Shown here piece by piece: positions 50,714 to 60,096 of a stretch of DNA of 64,000 nucleotides. This DNA comes from Azoarcus sp. Its GTDB lineage: Bacteria; Pseudomonadota; Gammaproteobacteria; Burkholderiales; Rhodocyclaceae. The first letter of the stretch is position 1. Each line of letters starts with the position of its first letter. Location: positions 1 to 64,000 of the forward strand of contig DYFV01000019.1 of assembly GCA_020725025.1 (NCBI GenBank), given 5' to 3'. The notes beneath the pieces are model-generated. The model was not told the origin of the DNA, did not search any database, and saw only the letters and a list, made by a program, of their open reading frames with translations. A program made the translations under genes and the position numbers.

Positions 50714-53140
50714 TCACCCCTCTCCCAGCGCCGCCCACATTCCCTTGGAAAGCATGCGCCGGCTGGTCCCGTAGCTCGCCCACGGATCGGTGCGCAGCCC
50801 GGCCAGCCGGGCCGGCAGGCTCTCCACGCTGAAGTCCGCGGGCTGCAGCCCGGGTCTGAGTTCCTCCCACGCGATCGGCGTCGCCACCGGCGCGCCCGGC
50901 CGTGCCCGCACCGAGTAGGCGGCCACCGCCGAGGCCGCCGCGTCGTTGCGCAGGTAGTCGATGAAGATGCGGCCGGTGCGCCGCTCCTTCGACGCGCTCG
51001 CGGTGAAGCGGTCGGGCAGCACCCGCGCGAGATGCCCGGCGAGCAGGCGCGCAAAGCGCTTCACCTCGTCCCAGCGGTGGCGCCGCATCAGCGGCACGAC
51101 GATGTGCAGCCCCTTGCCGCCGGTGGTCTTGAGGAAGTTCGGGAGTCCCAACTCGTCGAGGAGCACCCGCACCAGCTTCGCCCCCTCCATCACCCGCTCC
51201 CACGGCACGTCCGGGGCCGGATCGAGGTCGAGGGTGATGCGGTCGGGGCGGTCGACCCGCGGCAGCGTCGAACCCCAGGTGTGGAACTCGATCACGCCAC
51301 GCTGCACCATGCCGATCACCGCCTCCATGCTGGTTACGTAGAGATAGGTGCGCCGGCTCGCCGAGGAACGCGCCCACACGAAGACCTCCACACCCTGGGG
51401 GCGCTTCTCGCCCATATGGCGCTGGAAGAAGCACTCCGCGTCGCTGCCGTCCGGGCAGCGCAGCAAGGAGAGCGGCCGGCTCACCAGATGGGGCAGCAGC
51501 CAGGCGCCCACCCGGTCGTAGTAGCGCGCCAGGTCCGCCTTGGTGAGCCCGCTGTCGGGCCACACGACCCGGTCCGGATGGCTGATGGTCACGCCCGCTA
51601 CCCGTACCGCGCCCCCCGTCTCGTCCGTCCGGTCGCGCATTGCCACTGCCTTTTCCTCCTCCACCGCGCGGGCCGGCTTGTCCTCGCGCAAGCCCAGGAA
51701 CGAGGCCTGGCGCAGCAGGCCGTCGCGGGTCCAGCCGGCGAATTCCACCTCCGCCACGAGCTCCGGCGCGACCCAGTGCACGCCGGCCGCCCGCGGCGCC
51801 CGCACGAAAGGCGAGACGTCGCGCCGCAGCCGGGCGAGCCGCGCCGCGAGCTGCGCCAGGGTTTCCGCGCCGAAGCCGGTGCCCACGCGGCCGGCGTATC
51901 GGAGCTCGCCGGACTCGTCGTAGAGCCCCAGCAGAAGCGCTCCGAAGCCCTTGCGCGAGCCGTCCGGCTCGGTGTAGCCCCCGACCACGAACTCCTGGCG
52001 CGGGCGGCACTTGAGCTTCACCCAGCCGCGACCGCGCCCCGGCGCATACTGCGCATCCGACCGTTTGCCGACGAGCCCCTCCAGGCCCAGCCGGCAGGCC
52101 TGCTCCAGCGCCGCCGCCGGGTCCCCTGCGAAATGCTCGGAAAAGCGCACCACCCCCTCCTTCCCGCTCAGGACGGCGGCGAGCCGGCGCTTGCGCTCGA
52201 GGAGCGGCTCGCGGGTGAGATCGCGGCCGTCGAGCCAGGGCGCGTCGAAGAGCCAGAACACGGCGGCGCCCGTCGCCCCCGACGCGAAGGCGCTCTGCAG
52301 CGCCTGGAAGTCCGGCAGCCCATCCTCGCCGGCAACGACGAGCTCCCCGTCCAGCCAGCTCTCGCCCGGGGACAAGGCCTCGATCGCCCTCACGATCCGG
52401 GGAAGACGAGCGCTCCAGTCCTGACCGTTGCGGGTGAACAGGCGTGCGTGCCCGCCGCTCGTGCGGGCCAGGACGCGATAGCCGTCGTACTTGATCTCCC
52501 AGACCCAGCCACCTCCAGGCGGCGGCTCGGCGACCAGGGCCGCGAGCTGCGGCGCGAAGCTGTCCGGCAGCGGCCCGGCGGGATCGCCCGCCGGCCTCTC
52601 CTTGATTTCGCCCGCCTCGCCCGTGCGCGCCACCCCGTCGCGCTCCTTGACCAGCAGCCAGTTGTGCGCGTCCGGGTCGCCCTCTCCACCGCCCATGCGA
52701 ATCAGCGTCCATGCGCCGGTGAGCCGCTTGCCGTGGAGGCGGAACTTCAGCCGGCCGCGAGCCAGGGCCCGCGCCGGATCGGGCGTCTCGCTCGACCACG
52801 TCCCGCGGTCCCACAGCACGACGTCGCCCGCGCCGTACTGGTGTGCCGGGATGGTGCCCTCGAAGTCCGCGTACGCCACGGGATGGTCTTCCGTCTCCAC
52901 CGCCAGCCGCCGCTCGCGCGGATCCAGGCTCGGTCCCTTGGGCACCGCCCAACTGCGCAGTACGCCGTCCAGTTCGAGACGGAAATCGTAGTGCAGGCGG
53001 CGCGCATCGTGGCGCTGCACTACGAAGATCGGGCTGTCCGGCCGGTCCGTTCCGCCCCCGGTGCCGCTCGGCTCCGGCGTGGCGCCGAAGTCGCGCATCT
53101 CGCGGTAGCGCGCAAGGCGCGCTTCGGCGGCGTCCTTCAT
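50714..53140 (-). CDS. ligD: ATP-dependent DNA ligase D (PE-LIG-POL)
   Basis: 808-residue NHEJ enzyme with three activities in the Pseudomonas order. 3'-phosphoesterase 35-190: His44, His50, Asp52, His86. ATP ligase 195-490: nucleotidyl Lys217 in EIKYDGYR. Archaeo-eukaryotic primase-like polymerase 515-808: Asp638/Asp640 (LDLDPAP) and GGKGLH. With Ku it repairs double-strand breaks without a template. The ATGA overlap with ku fixes the start. Confidence 0.95.
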   Translation of the reverse strand: MKDAAEARLARYREMRDFGATPEPSGTGGGTDRPDSPIFVVQRHDARRLHYDFRLELDGVLRSWAVPKGPSLDPRERRLAVETEDHPVAYADFEGTIPAHQYGAGDVVLWDRGTWSSETPDPARALARGRLKFRLHGKRLTGAWTLIRMGGGEGDPDAHNWLLVKERDGVARTGEAGEIKERPAGDPAGPLPDSFAPQLAALVAEPPPGGGWVWEIKYDGYRVLARTSGGHARLFTRNGQDWSARLPRIVRAIEALSPGESWLDGELVVAGEDGLPDFQALQSAFASGATGAAVFWLFDAPWLDGRDLTREPLLERKRRLAAVLSGKEGVVRFSEHFAGDPAAALEQACRLGLEGLVGKRSDAQYAPGRGRGWVKLKCRPRQEFVVGGYTEPDGSRKGFGALLLGLYDESGELRYAGRVGTGFGAETLAQLAARLARLRRDVSPFVRAPRAAGVHWVAPELVAEVEFAGWTRDGLLRQASFLGLREDKPARAVEEEKAVAMRDRTDETGGAVRVAGVTISHPDRVVWPDSGLTKADLARYYDRVGAWLLPHLVSRPLSLLRCPDGSDAECFFQRHMGEKRPQGVEVFVWARSSASRRTYLYVTSMEAVIGMVQRGVIEFHTWGSTLPRVDRPDRITLDLDPAPDVPWERVMEGAKLVRVLLDELGLPNFLKTTGGKGLHIVVPLMRRHRWDEVKRFARLLAGHLARVLPDRFTASASKERRTGRIFIDYLRNDAAASAVAAYSVRARPGAPVATPIAWEELRPGLQPADFSVESLPARLAGLRTDPWASYGTSRRMLSKGMWAALGEG

Positions 53141-54033
53141 GCGCGGCGCCGGCGCGTGCCGCCGCGCTCGGCCGCAGCCTTGCCCCCGGCGCCCTTGGCG
53201 CCGGCACGCGTCTTGTCGGATGTGCCGCGCGGACGACCTGTCTCCAGGCTGCGCTTGAGCATCGCCATGAGGTCGACCACCTCCCCGCCTTCCGCGGCCT
53301 CCTCCGCGGGGGCGCCCGGCTCGCTGACCACATGGGTCTTGCCGGCGCGGATCTTCTGCTCGATTCGCGCCATGAGGTCGTCGCGATAGGTGTCTCGGTA
53401 CTGCTCCGGTGCCCACGGCTCGACCATGCTCTCGACCAGCCGCTCGGCCATCTCGAGCTCGCGCCGCGAGACGCCCAGCTCGGTGAGATCGTCCTCGGGC
53501 AACTGCAGGGCGCTCTGTGGCCGAACCTCGTCGGCGAAGCGCAGCGTGTTCAGGACCAGCGCCGCCTCCACCGGGATGAGCGCGGCCAGGTGCTGGCGCG
53601 TGCGCAGCACCACCGTGGCCAGCCCCACCCGCCCGGTGCGGCGCAAGGTCTCGCGCAGCAGCGCGTAGGTTTTCTCGCCCCGGCGGCCCGGCTCCAGGTA
53701 GTACGGCGTGTCGAAGAAGAGTGGCGGAATCTCGGCCGCGTCGACGAAGGCGAGGAGGTCCACCGTCTGGGTCGCCTCGACGTTGGCAAGCCGGAAATCC
53801 TCCTCGCCCACCACCACGTACTGGCCGTCCTCGTACTCGTAGCCCTTCACGATGTCGTCGGCCGCAACCGTCTCCCCGGTGCGCTTGTTGACCCGCTGGT
53901 AGCCCACGGGTGCGAAGTCCCGGCGGTCCAGCAGATCCAGGTCCAGGCGGCTCGCGCCCGCGGCCGGGTAGAGCGTCACCGGCACGTGAACGAGCCCGAA
54001 GGCGATCGCGCCCTTCCATACGGCTCTCGGCAT
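53137..54033 (-). CDS. ku: Non-homologous end joining protein Ku
   Basis: 298-residue homodimeric DNA-end binding protein. The Ku core MPRAVWKGAIAFGLVHVPVTLY, TPYYLEPGRRGEKTYALLRE and FADEVRP is intact, and the C-terminal tail is Lys/Arg-rich (TRAGAKGAGG...RRRRA) as needed for LigD recruitment and DNA sliding. GGAGG lies about eight bases before the ATG. It forms a two-gene operon with ligD; the gene upstream at 54059 is on the same strand, 25 bases away. Confidence 0.95.
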   Translation of the reverse strand: MPRAVWKGAIAFGLVHVPVTLYPAAGASRLDLDLLDRRDFAPVGYQRVNKRTGETVAADDIVKGYEYEDGQYVVVGEEDFRLANVEATQTVDLLAFVDAAEIPPLFFDTPYYLEPGRRGEKTYALLRETLRRTGRVGLATVVLRTRQHLAALIPVEAALVLNTLRFADEVRPQSALQLPEDDLTELGVSRRELEMAERLVESMVEPWAPEQYRDTYRDDLMARIEQKIRAGKTHVVSEPGAPAEEAAEGGEVVDLMAMLKRSLETGRPRGTSDKTRAGAKGAGGKAAAERGGTRRRRA

Positions 54034-54058
54034 GTGCGCATCCTCCCCCGGCGCGGGC

Positions 54059-54379
54059 TCACCGGCGCCGGGTGTCCTGCCGTTCCTGACCGGGCGCGGG
54101 CGGCAGCACGGGATCGTCGGGCAGGCGCGCGGTCGCGATCCAGACCTGGATGCCGACGACCGCCCCCGCGCACCACCCCGCCGCCATGGCGAAGGCCAGC
54201 ATGGGCGGCGAGGCGCCAAGCAGGGAAGCGAACGCGAGACAGGCCACCACGCCTACCACCGACCCCGTCGCCATCTCCTGCCACAGCGAGGACGCCTGCG
54301 GCTGCTCGCGGCGCCGCCCACGGCCTCGCCCCCGGCGAACCCGGTTGGCATGGGATTGCTTGATGTGTTCGTGGCTCAT
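54059..54379 (-). CDS. Hypothetical small membrane protein
   Basis: 106-residue protein not recognised. A basic N-terminus ([14 protein letters not shown]) is followed by two membrane helices (TGSVVGVVACLAFASLLGA and MLAFAMAAGWCAGAVVGIQVWIA) and a polar tail. No good ribosome site, so the start is uncertain. It sits 25 bases before ku on the same strand and may be co-transcribed. A weak sigma-54-like motif (GGGAACGGCAAGTGC, 54407-54393) lies right before it. Confidence 0.5.
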   Translation of the reverse strand: MSHEHIKQSHANRVRRGRGRGRRREQPQASSLWQEMATGSVVGVVACLAFASLLGASPPMLAFAMAAGWCAGAVVGIQVWIATARLPDDPVLPPAPGQERQDTRRR

Positions 54380-54558
54380 GGCAGGCCGGCTTGCACTTGC
54401 CGTTCCCGCCCCCGCCGATCGCCGCGTCGTGCGGCCTCACCGGCCCCGGGTAATTTTTTCCCCTACTGCCAAAACTTACACCCGACTGCCGCGCCCTCGG
54501 CGCTTTCGCCGCCGTACGGCTTACGTTGCCACCGGTACTCACCGCCGCTATGCAACCC

Positions 54559-54573
54559 GGGCACGCGCTTTGC
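54559..54573 (+). promoter_or_regulatory. Near-consensus sigma-54 promoter of the glycan cluster
   Basis: GGGCACGCGCTTTGC: exact GG-N10-GC, TTGC complete, six of seven at -24. It is the best sigma-54 match in the window. Start near 54585, 53 bases before the first gene. The 258-base gap also has an AT-richer patch at 54450-54480 and the TTACACCCGAC sequence, possibly activator-binding. Confidence 0.72.
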
Positions 54574-54637
54574 CAATCAGGGCTGCGTTTCCACCCGGCG
54601 CCGCTATCCACGGGCGCTCCAGACTCGGGCCAAGCCT

Positions 54638-55897
54638 ATGAACATCGCTCTCATCAGTGAACACGCTTCGCCGCTGGCCACCCTGGGCGGCACCGACAAC
54701 GGCGGACAGAACGTGTATGTCGCGCACGTCGCCCGCGAGTTGGCGCGCTGGGGCCACCGCGTCGACATCTTCACCCGCCGCGACAGCCCGACCCTGATGC
54801 CGATCACGTCGTTCGCCCGGAACGTCCGCGTCATCCACGTCCCGGCCGGCCCCCCCTGCCACGTGGCGAAGGAGGCGATGCTCCCCTACATGGACGATTT
54901 CGCCGCACGCATGCTGCGGCACTGCGCGCGTACCGAGCGCTATGACGTGCTGCACGCCAACTTTTTCATGTCGGGTCTGGCCGGCATGAAGGTGCGCGAA
55001 GCGACCGGCACCCCGCTGGTCGTCACCTTTCACGCCTTGGGCAAGATCCGGCGGCTGTACCAGGGCACCGCGGACGGTTTCCCGTCCGAGCGGATCGAGA
55101 TCGAGGAGGCGCTGGTCGCCGGCGCCGACCGCATCGTCGCCGAGTGCCCCCAGGACCGTACCGACCTGATCGAGCACTACGACGCCGACCCGCGCCGCAT
55201 CGAGGTCGTGCCCTGCGGCTTCGACCCGGACGAGTTCGGACCGGGCAAGCGCTGCGCGCGCGAGGAGCTCGGGCTCGCGGACGACGACTTCGTGGTCCTG
55301 CAGCTCGGACGCCTGGTGCCGCGCAAAGGCATCGACAACGTGATCCGTGGCGTGGCCGAGCTCGGGCGGCGCCACGGCATCGCCGCGCGGCTCCTGGTGG
55401 TGGGCGGCGACGCGGACCGGCCCGACCCGGCGCTCACCCCGGAGATCGGGCGGCTCACCGCCATCGCCGAGCTCGAAGGGGTGGGCGGGCACGTCGTATT
55501 CGCGGGCCGGCGGCCGCGCTCGGCGCTGGCGGGCATCTACAAGGCAGCCGACGTGTTCGTCACCACCCCCTGGTACGAGCCTTTCGGCATCACGCCGCTG
55601 GAGGCGATGGCCTGCGGCCGGCCGGTGATCGGCTCGGCGGTGGGCGGCATCCGGCACACGGTGGTCGATGCGGTGACCGGCTACCTGGTGCCCCCGGACG
55701 ACCCGGCGGCCCTCGCCGACCGGCTGGCCTGCCTCGCGCTCAACCCCGAGCTCGCGCGCGCCATGGGCCGCGCCGGGATGCGGCGCGTGCGTGCGCACTT
55801 CACCTGGGGCCAGGTGGCCGAGGCCCTCGCCCGCGTGTACGACGCGCTGCATACACCGCGCAGCGTCCCCGCTCTCGACAGGATGGCGAGCCTATGA
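54638..55897 (+). CDS. Glycosyltransferase family 4
   Basis: 419-residue GT-B enzyme. The N-terminal SEHASPLATLGGTDNGGQNVYVAHVARELA is the sucrose-phosphate-synthase-like acceptor motif. The donor site is LGRLVPRKGIDNVIRG and the catalytic E-x7-E is in TPWYEPFGITPLEAMACG. Nucleotide-sugar donor not readable. First gene of the glycan cluster, behind the sigma-54-like promoter. No clear SD before the ATG; the family N-terminus decides the start. Confidence 0.92.
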   Translation: MNIALISEHASPLATLGGTDNGGQNVYVAHVARELARWGHRVDIFTRRDSPTLMPITSFARNVRVIHVPAGPPCHVAKEAMLPYMDDFAARMLRHCARTERYDVLHANFFMSGLAGMKVREATGTPLVVTFHALGKIRRLYQGTADGFPSERIEIEEALVAGADRIVAECPQDRTDLIEHYDADPRRIEVVPCGFDPDEFGPGKRCAREELGLADDDFVVLQLGRLVPRKGIDNVIRGVAELGRRHGIAARLLVVGGDADRPDPALTPEIGRLTAIAELEGVGGHVVFAGRRPRSALAGIYKAADVFVTTPWYEPFGITPLEAMACGRPVIGSAVGGIRHTVVDAVTGYLVPPDDPAALADRLACLALNPELARAMGRAGMRRVRAHFTWGQVAEALARVYDALHTPRSVPALDRMASL

Positions 55898-56634
55898 GCA
55901 CTCGAATCGAACCCTTCCTCAACGGGCGCGTCGCGCTCGTCACCGGCGGCGCACGCGGTCTGGGCGCGGCCCTGTGCGGCGCCCTGGCCGAGGCCGGAGC
56001 CACCGTGGTGGTGGCCGATCTGCGCGCCGAGGCCGGCGAGCGCCTCGCCAGCGCGCTGGCCGAGGACGGCCGCCCGGTGAGCTTCCGGCGCGTCGACGTG
56101 GGCGAACCGGCCTCCGTCGCCGATTGCGTGGCGTCCGTGCTGCAGCAGCACGGCCGGCTCGACGTCCTGGTGAACAACGCCGGGGTGGACCACACCCTGC
56201 CGGTCGACGAGCTCTCGGTCGCCCAGTGGGACCAGGTGATGAACACCAACCTGCGCGGCCCCTTCCTGTTGTGCCGCGAGGTGGTCGGGCACATGAAGGC
56301 GCGCGGCGAAGGCCACATCGTCAACATCGCCTCCACGGCCTCCAAGCGCGCCTGGCCCAACGCCTCCGCCTACTGCGGGAGCAAGTGGGGGCTGCTCGGC
56401 TTCACCCACGCCCTGCACGCGGAGCTGCGCGGGCACGGCATCCGGGTGACCGCCGTGGTGGCCGGCGGCATGCGCACGCCCTTCCTGCTCGACCGCTTCC
56501 CCGACATCGATCCGGCCACGCTCCAGTCGCCGGCGGCGGTGGCGGCGGCCGTGCTCGACGTGCTGGCCATGCCGGCCGGCAGCGTCATCCCCGAGATCTC
56601 CGTCCTGCCCGTTGGAGAGACCTCCTGGCCATGA
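55894..56634 (+). CDS. SDR oxidoreductase in glycan cluster
   Basis: 246-residue short-chain dehydrogenase: TGGARGLGAALCGAL, NNAGVDH, and the triad Ser (IASTASKRA), Tyr and Lys (YCGSKWG). The protein is a classical SDR of the 3-oxoacyl-ACP reductase / sugar dehydrogenase type, without the NDP-sugar-epimerase fingerprint. Overlap ATGA with the GT4 gene. It may oxidise or reduce a sugar or an acyl side chain of the product. Confidence 0.9.
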   Translation: MSTRIEPFLNGRVALVTGGARGLGAALCGALAEAGATVVVADLRAEAGERLASALAEDGRPVSFRRVDVGEPASVADCVASVLQQHGRLDVLVNNAGVDHTLPVDELSVAQWDQVMNTNLRGPFLLCREVVGHMKARGEGHIVNIASTASKRAWPNASAYCGSKWGLLGFTHALHAELRGHGIRVTAVVAGGMRTPFLLDRFPDIDPATLQSPAAVAAAVLDVLAMPAGSVIPEISVLPVGETSWP

Positions 56635-57218
56635 CCCCGGCGATCTTCATCGACAAGGACGGCACCCTGGTGCACGACCTTCCGTACAACGTCGATCCGG
56701 GGCGCATGACCCTGCGCGAGAACGCCGGCCCGGCGCTGGCGCGGCTGCAGCGGGCGGGCTACGCGCTCTTCGTCGTGAGCAACCAGCCGGGCATCGCGCT
56801 CGGCTTCTACGACGAGTCGGCGCTGGCGGCGATGTGGCGGCGCCTCGCGGAGGCCGTTGCGCAGTTCGGCGTGGAGTTCCGCGGCTTCTACTACTGCCCG
56901 CACCATCCCCACGGCCTGCATCCGCGCTACGCCTACCAGTGCGACTGCCGCAAGCCCCGCCCGGCGCTGCTGCTGCGCGCGGCCTACGAGCACGACCTCG
57001 ACCTCGGCCGCTCGTGGATGATCGGCGACATTCTCGACGACGTGGAGGCGGGCCGGCGTGCCGGTTGCCGAACGGTGCTGCTCGACGTGGGCTCCGAGAC
57101 GGTGTGGGCGCGGGGCCGCCACCGCAAGCCGCACTTCCGGGTGCACAGCCTCACCGAGGCGGCCGACTGCATCGTCACGCACCCCTTCGCCCTGGGAGAC
57201 TGCCGATGGACGCGCTGA
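56631..57218 (+). CDS. GmhB-like heptose bisphosphate phosphatase (HAD)
   Basis: 195-residue HAD phosphatase. Nucleophile Asp8 and Asp10 (FIDKDGTL), SNQPG, zinc finger CPHHPHGLHPRYAYQCDCRKP region and GDILDDVEAG. The zinc loop is the hallmark of D-glycero-D-manno-heptose 1,7-bisphosphate phosphatase. It would make heptose 1-phosphate for ADP- or GDP-heptose. No gmhA or hldE is nearby, so the other steps must be elsewhere. Overlap ATGA with the SDR gene. Confidence 0.88.
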   Translation: MTPAIFIDKDGTLVHDLPYNVDPGRMTLRENAGPALARLQRAGYALFVVSNQPGIALGFYDESALAAMWRRLAEAVAQFGVEFRGFYYCPHHPHGLHPRYAYQCDCRKPRPALLLRAAYEHDLDLGRSWMIGDILDDVEAGRRAGCRTVLLDVGSETVWARGRHRKPHFRVHSLTEAADCIVTHPFALGDCRWTR

Positions 57219-58360
57219 AACCGGCTCCCGCCTGGCGCGCGGCGCGTCGCATCCTGGCGGTGCGGCCCGACAACCTCGGCGACGTGCTGATGACCACGCC
57301 CGCCCTGCGCGCGCTGCGCGAAGGCGGCGACCGCCACGTGACGCTCCTCGCCTCCGGCTCCGGCGCCCACGCGGCACCTTTCGTACCGGAGGTCGACGCA
57401 CTGCTGACCGCGCCGCTGCCGTGGCTGCCCGCGCCCGCCCCGGATCCGGCGGCCCTGCGCGACACGGTCGCCGTGCTGCGCGAGGCCGCCTTCGACGCCG
57501 CGGTGATCTTCACCGTCTACAGCCAGAGTCCGCTGCCGGCGGCGATGCTGTGCTGGCAGGCGGGCATTCCGCTGCGGCTGGCCCACTGCCGGGAGAATCC
57601 CTACCACCTCCTCACCGACTGGATCCCCGACCCCGAACCGCACGAGCTGCTGCGTCACGAAGCCCGCCGCCAGCTCGACCTGGTGGGCGCGGCGGGCTTC
57701 TCCACGGCGGACGAGCGCCTGTCCTTCCGGATCCCGCCCGAGGCGAGCCTGCGCGCGGTGGCCAAGCTGCGCGCCGCCGGCATCGACCCGGAACGGCGCT
57801 GGGTGGTGATCCATCCGGGCGCGAGCGCGGCTTCGCGCCGCTATCCCGCGGAGCACTTCGCGGCGGTGGCGGAGTACCTGGCGGCGGCGACGGATCCGGG
57901 CACCCGGGTGCAGCTCGTGCTGACCGGCGAGGCGCACGAGCGAGAGCTGCTCGAGGCGATCCGCGGGCGGGCGAATGCCACGCTCGCCTCGCTCGCGGGC
58001 GAGCTGGACCTCGGCGAGCTCGCCGCCGTCATCGCCCCGGCGGCGCTGCTCGTCTCCAACAACACCGGCCCGGTGCACCTGGCCGCCGCGCTGGGCACGC
58101 CCGTGGTCGATCTGTACGCCCTCACCAATCCCCAGCACGCGCCGTGGCAGGTGCCGCACCGCGTGCTCTTCCACGACGTGCCGTGCCGCTTCTGCTACCG
58201 CAGCGTGTGTCCGCAGGGCCACCACGACTGCCTGCGCCTGCTCGACCCCGAGCGGGTGGCGAGCGCAGCGCGGGAACTGCTCCAGCTCGGCGCGGAGCTC
58301 GCCACGCCGCCCCTGCCCGCCCGGCCGGTGGCTGCCATCGAAGGAGGTCCGCCTGGATGA
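57206..58360 (+). CDS. Glycosyltransferase family 9 (heptosyltransferase-like), first copy
   Basis: 384-residue GT9 enzyme: RPDNLGDVLMTTPALRALR at the N-terminus, VVIHPGASAASRRYPAEHFA, and NNTGPVHLAAALGTPVVDLY for the donor site. The end holds a Cys-rich stretch (CRFCYRSVCPQGHHDC) common in this subgroup. It probably transfers heptose to the core or a related glycan. It overlaps the phosphatase gene by 13 bases and has GGGAG before the ATG. Confidence 0.92.
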   Translation: MDALKPAPAWRAARRILAVRPDNLGDVLMTTPALRALREGGDRHVTLLASGSGAHAAPFVPEVDALLTAPLPWLPAPAPDPAALRDTVAVLREAAFDAAVIFTVYSQSPLPAAMLCWQAGIPLRLAHCRENPYHLLTDWIPDPEPHELLRHEARRQLDLVGAAGFSTADERLSFRIPPEASLRAVAKLRAAGIDPERRWVVIHPGASAASRRYPAEHFAAVAEYLAAATDPGTRVQLVLTGEAHERELLEAIRGRANATLASLAGELDLGELAAVIAPAALLVSNNTGPVHLAAALGTPVVDLYALTNPQHAPWQVPHRVLFHDVPCRFCYRSVCPQGHHDCLRLLDPERVASAARELLQLGAELATPPLPARPVAAIEGGPPG

Positions 58361-60096
58361 CCTACACGCTCGGGATCAACGCCGCCTACCATGACTGCGC
58401 CGCCTGCCTGGTGCGCGACGGCGAGGTCGTCGCCGCCGCCGAGGAGGAGCGCTTCAACCGGGTGAAGCACGGCAAGCGGCCGGTGCCCTTCACCGCCTGG
58501 GAGCTGCCCTGGGGGGCGATCGACTACTGCCTCGGCGAGGCCGGGATCCGGCTCGCCGAAGTGGACCACGTCGCCTACTCCTACGATCCGGCGCTCTTCC
58601 CCGGCAAGCCCGAGGGCGACCGGATCGAGCTGCCGGTGGAGCCCTCGGCCGCAGCGCGGGAAGGCCCGGACACCGCCTCCAGCCCCTGGGACCCGCTCTT
58701 CTACGCCTACGTCCTCAATGCCCGCCGCCAGCTCGTTGGCGGCGCGCCGCACCACCTCCAGGATCGCTTCGCCGACGCCGCCCAGGAGGCGAAGTTCGCC
58801 TGGCACTACGTCGAGCACCACCTCGCCCACGAGGCGAGCGCCTTCCTCTCCGCACCGCTGGAGCACGCCGCGGTGATGACGCTGGACGGCCGCGGCGAGC
58901 GCGCCACCACCACGCTGGGCACCTGGCGCGACGGCCGCTACACGCGGCTGCGCCAAATCGACTTCCCGCACTCCCTGGGCCTGCTCTACGAGGACGTCAC
59001 CCGCTACCTCGGCTTCCTGCACTCCTGCGACGAGTACAAGGTGATGGCGCTCGCCTCCTACGGCAAGCCACGCCACCTCGACCTCTTCCGGGACATGCTG
59101 CTGTGGGACGGCGACGGCGGCTTCGCCCTCACGCCGCCGCGGCTCGAGCAGCACTTCGGCGCCCCGCGCCGGCGCGGCGACCCGATCGAAGAGCGCCACT
59201 TCGACATCGCCGCCTCGGTGCAGGCGGCGCTGGAGGAGACCGCGCTGCATCTGGCCGAGTGGCTGCGCAGGACGAGCGGCGAGCCCAACCTGGTGATGGC
59301 GGGCGGCGTGGCGCTCAACTGCGTGATGAACGCCCGCATCCGCGACAGCGGGCTGTTCGACCGGGTGTGGGTGCAGCCCGCGGCGGGGGACGCCGGCACC
59401 GCGCTGGGGGCCGCCCTGTGGATCGACCGGCGCGAGCGCGGCGGGCCGCGGTGCTGGCGCATGGCGCACGCCTATCTGGGCCCGGCCTACTCCGACGAGG
59501 AGATCGGACAGATCCTCGACGCGGCGGGCCTGCCCTACCGGCGGCTGTCCGACGTGGCCGGGGAGACCGCGAGACTGCTTGCGGAAGACCGCATCGTCGG
59601 CTGGTTCCAGCACCGGATGGAGTTCGGCCCGCGGGCGCTTGGCGCGCGCTCCATCCTCGCCTCGCCGATCGACCCCGCCATGCAGGGGCGGCTCAACGCG
59701 CTCAAGGACCGGGAGGACTTCCGTCCGGTGTGCCCCGCCGTGCTCGAGGAGTCCGCGGGCGAGTGGTTCCGCAACGCCTGGGACAACGGCGGCAAGGCGC
59801 CCTTCATGCTCTTCGTCTACGACGTGCCGCCCGAGCAGGCGCGGCGCATCCCGGCGGCGGTGCACATCGACGGCACCGCCCGCATCCAGACGGTGTCCCG
59901 CGAGCACCATCCGCTCTACCACGAGGTGCTGAAGGCCTTCGAGCGCCGCACCGGCGTGCCGGTGCTCATCAACACCTCGTTCAATTCCCGAGGCGAGCCC
60001 ATCGTGTGCAGCCCCCACGACGCCATCGCGACCTTCTACTCGACGCCGCTCGACGCCCTGGTGATCGGCTCATTCCTGCTGGAGAAACGGCCATGA
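58357..60096 (+). CDS. Carbamoyltransferase (NodU/CmcH family)
   Basis: 579-residue enzyme that transfers a carbamoyl group from carbamoyl phosphate, via carbamoyl-adenylate, to a hydroxyl. The N-terminal Kae1-like domain has GINAAYHDCAACLVRDG, EEERFNRVKH, HHLAHEASAF and TLDGRGE. The C-terminal YrdC-like domain has FGPRALGARSILASP, REDFRPVCPAV and LINTSFNSRGEP. In Pseudomonas aeruginosa a family member, WapO, carbamoylates core heptose; beside GmhB- and heptosyltransferase-like genes a similar role is plausible here. Strong AAGGAGG precedes the ATG. Confidence 0.93.
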   Translation: MTYTLGINAAYHDCAACLVRDGEVVAAAEEERFNRVKHGKRPVPFTAWELPWGAIDYCLGEAGIRLAEVDHVAYSYDPALFPGKPEGDRIELPVEPSAAAREGPDTASSPWDPLFYAYVLNARRQLVGGAPHHLQDRFADAAQEAKFAWHYVEHHLAHEASAFLSAPLEHAAVMTLDGRGERATTTLGTWRDGRYTRLRQIDFPHSLGLLYEDVTRYLGFLHSCDEYKVMALASYGKPRHLDLFRDMLLWDGDGGFALTPPRLEQHFGAPRRRGDPIEERHFDIAASVQAALEETALHLAEWLRRTSGEPNLVMAGGVALNCVMNARIRDSGLFDRVWVQPAAGDAGTALGAALWIDRRERGGPRCWRMAHAYLGPAYSDEEIGQILDAAGLPYRRLSDVAGETARLLAEDRIVGWFQHRMEFGPRALGARSILASPIDPAMQGRLNALKDREDFRPVCPAVLEESAGEWFRNAWDNGGKAPFMLFVYDVPPEQARRIPAAVHIDGTARIQTVSREHHPLYHEVLKAFERRTGVPVLINTSFNSRGEPIVCSPHDAIATFYSTPLDALVIGSFLLEKRP

